From the NCBI GenBank assembly GCA_910586875.1, contig CAJUJI010000079.1, positions 1 to 12,962 on the forward strand: a DNA stretch of 12,962 nt, read 5' to 3'. Source of the DNA: an uncultured Anaerotruncus sp. (lineage in GTDB: Bacteria > Bacillota > Clostridia > Oscillospirales > Ruminococcaceae). The first letter of the stretch is position 1. Each line of letters starts with the position of its first letter. Below are positions 6,982 through 12,962 of this stretch, piece by piece. A model generated the notes under the pieces. It did no database searches and was not told the DNA's origin. It saw nothing but the letters and a program-made list of their open reading frames with translations. A program made the translations under genes and the position numbers.

Positions 6982-7542
6982 TTATACACTTTTGGCATAA
7001 ACCTCCGGCTTGAGTACGCCCACATAAGGCAGATTGCGATAATGCTCCGCATAATCCAGGCCGTAGCCAACTACAAATTCATCCGGCACCTCAAAGCAGC
7101 TGTAATCCGGGCGAATATCCGCTACCCGTCGGGAAGGCTTATCCAGCAGGGTAGCAATTTTAATATTTGATGCGCCACGTTGGAGCAGCAGATTTTTTAG
7201 ATAGCTCAGCGTTAATCCACTATCCAAAATATCCTCGACAATCAAAATATTAAACGCATTTGGGTCAATATCAATATCCTTGATTATCTTAACCACTCCG
7301 GAAGTTTTTACCCCGGACTGATAGCTGGAAACCGCCATAAATTCCACCTGGCAGGGCAGATCAAGCGCACGGATCAAGTCCGACATAAACACAAACGAGC
7401 CTTTGAGCACCCCCAGCACCAGCAATCTGCTGCCCGCATAATCCTTTGTAATCTGCGCTCCTAGCGCGCGAACCTTTTTTTGCAGTTCTTCCTCACTGAT
7501 TAAAACCTTTAGAATGTCCTCCTGCATGTTTGCACTTATCAT
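6982..7542 (-). CDS. hpt: Hypoxanthine (guanine) phosphoribosyltransferase
   Basis: A 186-residue purine-salvage enzyme that converts hypoxanthine and/or guanine plus PRPP to IMP/GMP and pyrophosphate in the cytoplasm. Motifs: LKGS (46-49); flexible loop region with SSYQSGVKTSG (72-82); PRPP-binding VEDILDSGLT (102-111), the usual form being VEDIIDTGLT; LDKPSRR (133-139); and the C-terminal GYGLDYAEHYRNLPYVG (159-175) typical of bacterial HPRTs. The length is standard. The ATG at 7542 overlaps the tilS stop by 4 nt (ATGA), and AGGAGG (plus-strand 7550-7555) lies 7 nt upstream inside tilS, so translation is probably coupled. The tilS-hpt-ftsH order is a classic Firmicutes cluster. Confidence 0.97.
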   Translation of the reverse strand: MISANMQEDILKVLISEEELQKKVRALGAQITKDYAGSRLLVLGVLKGSFVFMSDLIRALDLPCQVEFMAVSSYQSGVKTSGVVKIIKDIDIDPNAFNILIVEDILDSGLTLSYLKNLLLQRGASNIKIATLLDKPSRRVADIRPDYSCFEVPDEFVVGYGLDYAEHYRNLPYVGVLKPEVYAKSV

Positions 7543-8918
7543 GTTTTGTCCTCCTGCCTGGTAATTGTGACAATCAGCAGCCGTTTTGTCAAACGGTCAG
7601 CACATACGCGCTCGTCTGCGCCTACCCCTTCGGCAAAAATAATCCCTTCACTGTCGGCCAGTATACACAGCTGCTCTCGATTGGGCAGCGCCAGTTCGGA
7701 GAATAATTTTCGCAGCGGTTTTGAACAGCCTCTCCCTGCCGGGCGAATGCGGTCACCGCTTTGGCGTGAACGCAAAAAAATATCACTTTTTATTTTATCA
7801 TAATCAATCAGATTTTTTAATACCAATTCTGTATTATTCTCAAAAATTTCATAATCTGCACAGTTTATACTGGAAAATTCTATTGTTTTTCCCTCACCCA
7901 ACGCAATCCGCAGCCCATCCAACTGTTTTTTTTGCAGTGCGTGCGGCTCAATTGGCTCGGTTTTGCGGCGGGTACGATGCTCCGCCAGCAGCACGCCGCG
8001 ATGTACCACCACATAGCAGCAACGCCCTACCTGGAGCACCTGCCTGCGCTCGCTTTGCAGCATTTGATCAATCCGTGCAATCCGTTCAGCGCTGCGCTCC
8101 ACTCCATTTTGTTTGAGCAGCTCTGCAATGACACGGCTGCGCAACGCTGGATGAAGCTTTTGCAGCTTTGTAATCGAATAGCCGCCCTCACAACAGCAGC
8201 TTTGAGCTGCCTGCTCTGCCAATTCCTGTAAGCAGTCGGCATCGCGGCGCAGCTGCCCTGTCATCCGCTCGATTGCCCCCAACAGATCAGAATTGACATG
8301 GCTTAGCTGCGGCAAAACATGGTGGCGGAGATAGTTGCGGGTATAATCGTCGGCGAGGTTGGTGCTGTCGATCACATAGCACAGCCCATGCTCGCTGCAA
8401 TAGCGTTCAATCTGCTCACGGGTGCAGCCTAACAGCGGACGAATAATCCATCCATCCCGCACAGGAGGAATACCACACAGCCCTGTAATTCCCGTTCCAC
8501 GGGCCAAATTTAACAATACAGTTTCGGTTGTGTCCGAAAGGGTATGTGCAGTTGCAATCTTTGCCTGCCAGCGTTCGGCCAGCTCTGCAAAAAATTGGTA
8601 GCGTTCCTCGCGCGCGGTGGTCTCAATCGAGGTCCCGCGCTCCCCCGCCAACCTGCGGATTTCCACCCGACGCACATCCAGCGCAATGCCGTACTGCTCA
8701 CACATGGTTCGGACCAACTGCTCATCGCGGTCACTTTCACTGCCACGCAAGCAATGGTTTAAATGACAGGCTCGCACTGTCAGTTTGAGCTCCACCAGCG
8801 AACATAAAAAATCAAGCAAAGCGACCGAATCGGCGCCGCCAGAAACGGCGGCAATCACCGTGTCGCCCTGCTTGAGCATATCAAATTGCAGAATGGTTTG
8901 CAACACTTTATGGTTCAT
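7539..8918 (-). CDS. tilS: tRNA(Ile)-lysidine synthetase
   Basis: A 459-residue enzyme that uses ATP and lysine to change the wobble cytidine of the CAU anticodon of a tRNA-Ile to lysidine, so that it reads AUA and is charged with isoleucine. The N-terminal PP-loop ATPase has AAVSGGADSVALLDF (23-37), HLNHCLRG (52-59) and AHTLSDTTETVLLNLARGTG (124-143). A middle TilS domain follows, and the C-terminal domain has RQSGDRIRPAGRG and PLRKLFSELALP (about 385-412). The HTLSDTTET variant replaces the HHxDDQxET seen in Escherichia-type TilS; I associate it with clostridial homologues. The open frame runs upstream to 9200, but that part is out of frame with dnaB and not TilS-like; the ATG at 8918 gives the family N-terminus, with TTGGAG 10 nt before it. 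It overlaps the dnaB end by 11 nt and hpt by 4 nt. Confidence 0.96.
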   Translation of the reverse strand: MNHKVLQTILQFDMLKQGDTVIAAVSGGADSVALLDFLCSLVELKLTVRACHLNHCLRGSESDRDEQLVRTMCEQYGIALDVRRVEIRRLAGERGTSIETTAREERYQFFAELAERWQAKIATAHTLSDTTETVLLNLARGTGITGLCGIPPVRDGWIIRPLLGCTREQIERYCSEHGLCYVIDSTNLADDYTRNYLRHHVLPQLSHVNSDLLGAIERMTGQLRRDADCLQELAEQAAQSCCCEGGYSITKLQKLHPALRSRVIAELLKQNGVERSAERIARIDQMLQSERRQVLQVGRCCYVVVHRGVLLAEHRTRRKTEPIEPHALQKKQLDGLRIALGEGKTIEFSSINCADYEIFENNTELVLKNLIDYDKIKSDIFLRSRQSGDRIRPAGRGCSKPLRKLFSELALPNREQLCILADSEGIIFAEGVGADERVCADRLTKRLLIVTITRQEDKT

Positions 8919-10257
8919 GACGCGATAACTCCAAATTGGTGAATCTAGTGTAGCGGTTATCCCAACCAAGCTTGACCACGCCAACCTCTCCATGGCGGTT
9001 TTTCGCAATATCGCAGTTCGCAACATTGCGCTCCTCCGCCTCCTCACGGGCGTAATAATCCTCGCGATAAAGCAGTAGCACAATATCTGCATCCTGCTCA
9101 ATCGAACCGGATTCACGCAGGTCGGACAGCATTGGTTTGTGGTCAGAACGGGATTCGGGGCCGCGTGAAAGCTGTGATAAGGTGATAACCGGAATATCAA
9201 ATTCTTTTGCCATAATTTTCAGGTTTCTGGTAATCTCCGAAACCTCCTGCACGCGGTTTTCAATCCGGCGGCCAGACGACATCAACTGTAAATAATCGAT
9301 GATCACCACATCTACCTTTTTCAGGCGGCGCAATTTTGCTTTCATCTCCCCAATTGTGATGCCTGGCGTGTCATCCAGATAGATGTCCGCTTTGGAAAGC
9401 ACCTGAGAGGCCATTGCAATACGCACCCAATCATCACCGCTCAGCTCGCCGGTGCGCAGTGCCTTTCCTTCAATGCTCGCTTGTGAGGAAAGTAGCCGCT
9501 GTGCAAGCTGCTCGCTGCTCATCTCCAATGAAAAGATGGCCACTGTTTTATCGGTTTTGGTCGCCACATTCTCCGCAATATTCAGCGCAAAAGAAGTTTT
9601 TCCCATACCAGGGCGCGCAGCAATCAGAATCAGGTCCGAGCGATTCAGACCGGTTATCACCCGATCAAGCGCAGGATAGCCGGTAGAAATCCCCTTATAG
9701 CGCTCCTTGTCCTCTCCGGAAAGCCGCTGAAGAGTCTCATATGCTTCGGTAATTGCAGTGCGAATATGTTTAAACGAGCTGGTGTTGCGCCCCTGGCGGA
9801 TATCAAAGATGCGCTGTTCCGCGGAGTCCAACAGCAGGTCGGAATCGGTTTGTTCCTGCGCCATTTCGATGATATCATGCGAAGCGGTAATCAACCTGCG
9901 GATATAATATTTCTCGCGGACAATCTTGCAATATGCCTCTACATTTGTTGCAGACGGCACCACCTGTGCTAGATTGGTCAGATAAATTTTCGCATCCTCA
10001 GCGGTTTCAAAGATTTCCTCATCCTTGACCACATCCAGAATGGTGATGAAATCCATCGTCTGGTTGCCATTGAACATTCGCGCCAGCACTTCAAAAATCT
10101 GCTGGTGTTGAGGGCGGTAGAAATTTTCTCCGCGAATATTTTCCAAAACTGTTGCGAAACAGGAAGAATCCAGCAGCACCGCACCCAGGACACTCTGCTC
10201 CGCCTCTAAATTATAGGGCAATTGCTGTTCATAAAGGCTCGTTTCATAACCGGCCAA
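8908..10257 (-). CDS. dnaB: Replicative DNA helicase (DnaB family; dnaC in Bacillus nomenclature)
   Basis: A 449-residue hexameric 5'-3' helicase that unwinds DNA at the replication fork and binds primase. The N-terminal domain begins PYNLEAEQSVLGAVLLD (14-30) and covers about 10-115; a linker of about 150-185 precedes the RecA-like ATPase domain. Walker A is ARPGMGKT (214-221), FSLEMSSEQL is at 242-251, Walker B is VVIIDYLQLM (317-326), and the SQLSRGPE and AKNRHGEVG elements (361-368, 418-426) complete the family signature. No intein or truncation is present. The start is TTG at 10257, backed by a near-perfect Shine-Dalgarno 7 nt upstream. It follows rplI after a 144-nt structured gap and overlaps tilS by 11 nt. 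It is the last member of the usual gdpP-rplI-dnaB trio. Confidence 0.98.
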   Translation of the reverse strand: MAGYETSLYEQQLPYNLEAEQSVLGAVLLDSSCFATVLENIRGENFYRPQHQQIFEVLARMFNGNQTMDFITILDVVKDEEIFETAEDAKIYLTNLAQVVPSATNVEAYCKIVREKYYIRRLITASHDIIEMAQEQTDSDLLLDSAEQRIFDIRQGRNTSSFKHIRTAITEAYETLQRLSGEDKERYKGISTGYPALDRVITGLNRSDLILIAARPGMGKTSFALNIAENVATKTDKTVAIFSLEMSSEQLAQRLLSSQASIEGKALRTGELSGDDWVRIAMASQVLSKADIYLDDTPGITIGEMKAKLRRLKKVDVVIIDYLQLMSSGRRIENRVQEVSEITRNLKIMAKEFDIPVITLSQLSRGPESRSDHKPMLSDLRESGSIEQDADIVLLLYREDYYAREEAEERNVANCDIAKNRHGEVGVVKLGWDNRYTRFTNLELSRHEP

Positions 10258-10260
10258 ACC

Positions 10261-10271
10261 ATCACCTCCCC
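10261..10271 (-). promoter_or_regulatory. Strong ribosome binding site that decides the TTG start of dnaB
   Basis: On the minus strand GGGGAGGTGAT lies here, nearly the full complement of the 16S rRNA tail. GGAGG is 7 nt from the TTG at 10257. No in-frame ATG or GTG has a comparable site, so the TTG is the likely start. Confidence 0.8.
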
Positions 10272-10309
10272 TTGTCAGCCACCTCGGAAGAGCCCAAAAG
10301 TTTTTGTCC

Positions 10310-10338
10310 GTCTTTTAACGATGGCAAGATTAAAAGAC
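10310..10338 (-). promoter_or_regulatory. AT-rich hairpin or weak internal promoter upstream of dnaB
   Basis: Arms 10310-10318 (GTCTTTTAA) and 10330-10338 (TTAAAAGAC) form a 9-bp stem with an 11-nt loop. A further GAGCC/GGCTC pair (10290-10294 with 10341-10345) could enclose it. The same bases can be read on the minus strand as a weak promoter, TTGTCT (10335-10340) and TAAAAG (10312-10317) with a 17-nt spacer. The two readings exclude neither each other nor chance. Confidence 0.35.
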
Positions 10339-10364
10339 AAGGCTCCTAATTTTAGAAAGGTGAA

Positions 10365-10390
10365 TTGCCGCTGGCAGTTACCAGCGGCAA
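10365..10390 (-). promoter_or_regulatory. GC-rich hairpin just after rplI, attenuator-like
   Basis: TTGCCGCTGG (10365-10374) and CCAGCGGCAA (10381-10390) form a perfect 10-bp stem with a 6-nt loop, 11 nt after the rplI stop. On the minus strand it is followed by TTCACCTTTCT rather than a continuous U run, so it is at most a leaky terminator. It may instead protect the 3' end of the gdpP-rplI transcript, lowering dnaB relative to L9. Confidence 0.6.
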
Positions 10391-10401
10391 GCGAAACCCC
10401 T

Positions 10402-10848
10402 TTACGCTTCACCCACCACCACATAAACCTCTGCCATGATGCCAGGATGCAGCTTAATCTGCGCTGTATAGCTGCCAAAAGCCTTGATGTCGGTCGCCAG
10501 CGAAATTTTACGTTTGTCAATATCCGCCGCATATTGTGCCTTAATTGCTTCTGCAATTTCTTTGGAGGTCACCGAACCAAACAGCTTGCCATTCGCACCC
10601 GCTTTAGCAGTCAGCTTCACCGTTTTTTCGTGCAGCTTTGCTGCCAAATCCTGTGCATTCTGCTTTTCTACCGCTGCACGATGGTCCGCCGCTTCCTTTT
10701 TGGATTTCAGCTCACCCATCGCCTGTGCATTCGCTTCCATTGCCAGCCCGCGTGGCAGCAGATAATTACGCGCGTATCCATCTGATACGTTAACCAGCTC
10801 CCCTTTCTTACCGCTTCCGGCAACATCCTGTTTCAAAATAACCTTCAT
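10402..10848 (-). CDS. rplI: 50S ribosomal protein L9
   Basis: A 148-residue protein of the large ribosomal subunit that binds 23S rRNA near the L1 stalk and helps keep the reading frame. The N-terminal rRNA-binding domain is unmistakable: MKVILKQDV at 1-9, then GKKGELVNVSDGYARNYLLPRGLA (about 13-36). A long charged connecting helix follows, and the C-terminal domain contains GKLFGSVTSKEIAEAI (about 86-101) and a lysine-rich strand region. The length is standard. The ATG at 10848 is chosen because AAGGAG (10858-10863) is 9 nt upstream; an in-frame TTG at 10854 would be only 3 nt from it. It lies between gdpP and dnaB, as in most Firmicutes. Confidence 0.98.
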   Translation of the reverse strand: MKVILKQDVAGSGKKGELVNVSDGYARNYLLPRGLAMEANAQAMGELKSKKEAADHRAAVEKQNAQDLAAKLHEKTVKLTAKAGANGKLFGSVTSKEIAEAIKAQYAADIDKRKISLATDIKAFGSYTAQIKLHPGIMAEVYVVVGEA

Positions 10849-10857
10849 ATTCAAAAA

Positions 10858-10863
10858 CTCCTT
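10858..10863 (-). promoter_or_regulatory. Ribosome binding site that decides the rplI start
   Basis: AAGGAG on the minus strand, 9 nt from the ATG at 10848 but only 3 nt from the in-frame TTG at 10854. The spacing favours the ATG and a protein beginning MKVIL. Confidence 0.8.
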
Positions 10864-10881
10864 ATCTTAAATATCCTATTC

Positions 10882-10905
10882 AAAAATAGTGAGATCACTA
10901 TTTTT
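10882..10905. repeat. Palindromic hairpin between gdpP and rplI
   Basis: AAAAATAGTG (10882-10891) and CACTATTTTT (10896-10905) are perfect complements around a 4-nt AGAT; the dyad can be counted as 11 bp. It begins 3 nt after the gdpP stop. On the minus strand it ends in five U that belong to the stem, so it could act as a weak terminator or attenuator between gdpP and rplI, or as a protein-binding dyad. Confidence 0.55.
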
Positions 10906-10907
10906 TA

Positions 10908-12887
10908 TCATTTAGGCGCGCGATAATTTTCCTCATAAAAAGCATCGATTGCCTCAATCAGACGCTCTCGCGCTTGCTCAAGCGATAGCTGTGCAATCTG
11001 CGCGCCAGCCATTGTGTGATGTCCACCACCACCAAGCTTTTCCATAATCAATTGCACATTCAACTGCCCCATGCTGCGTGCGGAGAAGGAAACCCCATCG
11101 TTCAGCTCGTAAATTAGAAAAGATGCCTGTACGCCGCTGATGGTCAACAGCTCATCCGCTGCCTGTGCTGCTGTAACCTGCAAATCTGGCACATTATGGT
11201 CTTCACAGACCGCAATTGCACAACCTTTATAAACCTGTGCATCGGCCACCAGATGAATTTTGCGCTGATATGATTCCATTGAGGAGGCAAATAACTTTTT
11301 CACCTCTACAGTATCCGCTCCCATACGTCGCAGATAAGCAGCGGCTTCAAAGGTGCGCACACCGGTTTTCAACACAAAATTTTTGGTATCCAACATGATA
11401 CCAGCCAACAATGCTTCAGCTTCCAACCGCGAAAGGCGGATTTTATCGCCGAAATACTGCACCAACTCGGTAACCATCTCAGATGCACTGGAAGAAAATG
11501 GTTCATGGTAGAAGATAACTGTATCGTCAATATGTCCAACCATTTTGCGGTGATGGTCAATTACCACCACATTTTTGCAGGCATTATACAGCTCTTTCGA
11601 TTCTAAAATTGCGCTGGTGTGGGTATCGCAGATAATCAACAATGTCCGGCGGGTAACCCGTTGCAATGCCTCCTCCGGCTCGATAAGCCACTCGCCATAG
11701 CCACTTTCTACCATCCGATCATACAGCTGCCCAACCAGACATTTTTCCCGCCGGATTGCGACAAAAGCCTCTTTCCCCATCAGTCTAGCAGCACGCATCA
11801 TTCCAACAGAGGAACCAAAGCAATCCAAATCCGCAAGGCGATGTCCCATCACAATTACATTATCACTGCTGTTGATCAGCTCTGCTAGCGCTGAGGCGAC
11901 AATCCGTGTTTTTACCTTTGTGCGTTTTTCCATACCGCTGGAAACGCCACCGAAAAATTCATATCCGGCTGAGCCGCGCACTGCGGCCTGATCTCCTCCG
12001 CGTCCCAGCGCCATATCCAGTGCTTGACGGGCGAACTGCTCGCTTTCGCCCAATGTGCTTGCATCCCGCCCCACGCCGATAGAAAGGGTCGCAACCAGCT
12101 TATTTTCTGTCTCAATCGCGCGAATTTGCTCCAACAGCGGGAAACGTGCGGAGATCATTCCACGTAGATTGCGCTCCTCTACCACCGCCATAAAACGGTC
12201 CCGCTCGGTTTTCAACATTAAGCCGCCATGTTCACTGATATACTTGCTAATTTCATATTCGATTTGCCCCATAATACGGGTACGCTCGTTATCCTTCATC
12301 CCTTGCTGCAATTCCTCATAATTGTCCAGAGAAATCAGGATCACCGATGGACGGGTTTCAAAATATTCCTGGGTATAATGCTTGAGCTCGGTGTTATCAA
12401 AGAAATAAACGATGTATAAATCCCGCTCTGTCCCAGCAGCCCGCGAGATATACACAGCATAGTTTTTATCTTTATAACCCACATCATAGCCACTTTCTGG
12501 GCAGCGGCTGGTAATATCGCCAGAGCCAATGATGCTATAAATGCTTCTGGCATAGATATTTTCCCCATCCATCACATGTTTTTCCGCCAATACATTGCAC
12601 CAAAGAATCTCCCCTTCCCCTGAGCAAACGAACACCGACAACGGAAAGCTTGTTAGGGCATCCTGCTGCAAGGTGGTGAGCGTCTGGCCCATCTCTACCA
12701 GAAAGGAGCTGGTGTGCTGGCGGATTTCATACATCTGCCAGGCAACCATCACCACACAGGCAATCGAAACCGCCATACAAATATAAAATAGACGCAAATC
12801 AAAAAACAGCGCGGAGATGGTCATAGCCGTACAGCAGCCGGCCGGTATATAAAGAATTGGCTGAAATAAGCTTTTATTCTTTTTCAC
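10908..12887 (-). CDS. gdpP: Cyclic-di-AMP phosphodiesterase, GdpP/YybT type (DHH-DHHA1)
   Basis: A 659-residue membrane-bound enzyme that hydrolyses c-di-AMP to pApA, setting the level of a messenger controlling potassium, osmolyte and wall homeostasis. Parts in order: two membrane helices (about 9-29 and 31-50); a PAS-like sensor (about 80-165), which binds heme in studied homologues; a degenerate GGDEF domain (about 175-305) containing SLDNYEEL (186-193) and LGRGGDQAAV (294-303) but no true GGDEF signature; and the DHH phosphodiesterase with MGHRLADLD (347-355), CDTH (420-423), DHH (444-446) and MLDTKNF (498-504). All expected metal ligands (His349, Asp353, Asp355, Asp421, His445, Asp500) are present. 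The DHHA1 domain ends with GGGGHHTMAGAQ (619-630). The start is GTG at 12887, with GAGG 7 nt upstream. It is the first gene of the operon. Confidence 0.95.
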   Translation of the reverse strand: MKKNKSLFQPILYIPAGCCTAMTISALFFDLRLFYICMAVSIACVVMVAWQMYEIRQHTSSFLVEMGQTLTTLQQDALTSFPLSVFVCSGEGEILWCNVLAEKHVMDGENIYARSIYSIIGSGDITSRCPESGYDVGYKDKNYAVYISRAAGTERDLYIVYFFDNTELKHYTQEYFETRPSVILISLDNYEELQQGMKDNERTRIMGQIEYEISKYISEHGGLMLKTERDRFMAVVEERNLRGMISARFPLLEQIRAIETENKLVATLSIGVGRDASTLGESEQFARQALDMALGRGGDQAAVRGSAGYEFFGGVSSGMEKRTKVKTRIVASALAELINSSDNVIVMGHRLADLDCFGSSVGMMRAARLMGKEAFVAIRREKCLVGQLYDRMVESGYGEWLIEPEEALQRVTRRTLLIICDTHTSAILESKELYNACKNVVVIDHHRKMVGHIDDTVIFYHEPFSSSASEMVTELVQYFGDKIRLSRLEAEALLAGIMLDTKNFVLKTGVRTFEAAAYLRRMGADTVEVKKLFASSMESYQRKIHLVADAQVYKGCAIAVCEDHNVPDLQVTAAQAADELLTISGVQASFLIYELNDGVSFSARSMGQLNVQLIMEKLGGGGHHTMAGAQIAQLSLEQARERLIEAIDAFYEENYRAPK

Positions 12888-12925
12888 AATAGAACCTCAT
12901 CTTCTCACATTTTGTCTCTGGGCAT

Positions 12926-12954
12926 ATTGTACCATAAAAAAAATATTGTTGCAA
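12926..12954 (-). promoter_or_regulatory. Strong sigma-A promoter of the gdpP-rplI-dnaB-tilS-hpt-ftsH operon
   Basis: On the minus strand TTGCAA (plus 12949-12954) and TACAAT (plus 12926-12931) are 17 nt apart, and TGG directly before the -10 makes it an extended -10 (TGnTACAAT). The spacer is T-rich. Transcription should start near 12919, leaving a leader of about 31 nt before the GTG start of gdpP. It is the clearest promoter in the window. Confidence 0.8.
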
Positions 12955-12962
12955 TCTTAATT

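Noticed and set aside
8919..9200. Upstream in-frame extension of tilS by 94 codons
   Set aside because: It overlaps the ATPase-domain coding sequence of dnaB in another frame, and the product does not resemble the TilS N-terminus; the ATG at 8918 does.
1..12962. CRISPR arrays, tRNA or rRNA genes, insertion sequences, phage or integrase genes, attachment sites
   Set aside because: Gaps between genes are all under about 165 nt and none holds repeated spacers, cloverleaf-type sequence, transposase remnants or terminal inverted repeats.

Overview
The window looks like chromosomal DNA from a low-to-mid GC Gram-positive bacterium of the class Clostridia, probably an Oscillospiraceae/Ruminococcaceae-type gut or environmental anaerobe. 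Reasons: the order gdpP-rplI-dnaB and tilS-hpt-ftsH is typical of Firmicutes; a small DUF1540-type cysteine protein is present; TilS carries a motif variant (AHTLSDTTETVL) that I associate with clostridial TilS; ribosome binding sites are strong and purine-rich; and non-ATG starts are frequent (TTG for the MATE transporter, ftsH and dnaB; GTG for gdpP and the first gene). The taxon is an inference; no rRNA or marker comparison was possible.

Left arm, about 1-3970 (accessory). Two plus-strand genes lie 1 nt apart: a DNase I-like endonuclease/exonuclease/phosphatase-fold protein (34-858) and an Imm19-like immunity protein (860-1408). They are followed by a 55-residue, eight-cysteine DUF1540-type protein (1499-1666). 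A 17-bp perfect hairpin (1674-1715) ends this block and also serves the convergent minus-strand gene 1723-2457, an unrecognised two-helix membrane protein. A divergent intergenic region (2458-2618) carries a sigma-A-like promoter with an overlapping dyad and direct repeats, and drives a 444-residue MATE-family efflux transporter (2619-3953). A second bidirectional terminator (3933-3966) overlaps the MATE stop codon and closes both the MATE gene and the long minus-strand operon.

Right arm, about 3974-12954 (housekeeping, all on the minus strand). Reading in the direction of transcription: gdpP-like c-di-AMP phosphodiesterase, rplI (ribosomal protein L9), dnaB/dnaC replicative helicase, tilS (tRNA-Ile lysidine synthetase), hpt (hypoxanthine phosphoribosyltransferase), ftsH (membrane AAA+ protease) and a PfkB-family sugar kinase with an unusual substrate-binding motif. 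A strong promoter with an extended -10 sits just upstream of gdpP (12926-12954). dnaB/tilS overlap by 11 nt and tilS/hpt by 4 nt, so at least dnaB-tilS-hpt should be translationally coupled. Hairpins between gdpP and rplI and between rplI and dnaB could tune expression along the operon.

Taken together, the right arm joins second-messenger turnover, translation, replication, tRNA modification, purine salvage and membrane proteolysis in one apparent transcription unit. I see no CRISPR array, insertion sequence, phage gene, tRNA or rRNA. No clearly new multi-gene system is evident. The best candidates for novelty are the nuclease-fold/immunity-like pair, the unrecognised membrane protein, the atypical PfkB kinase and the putative operator in front of the MATE gene.
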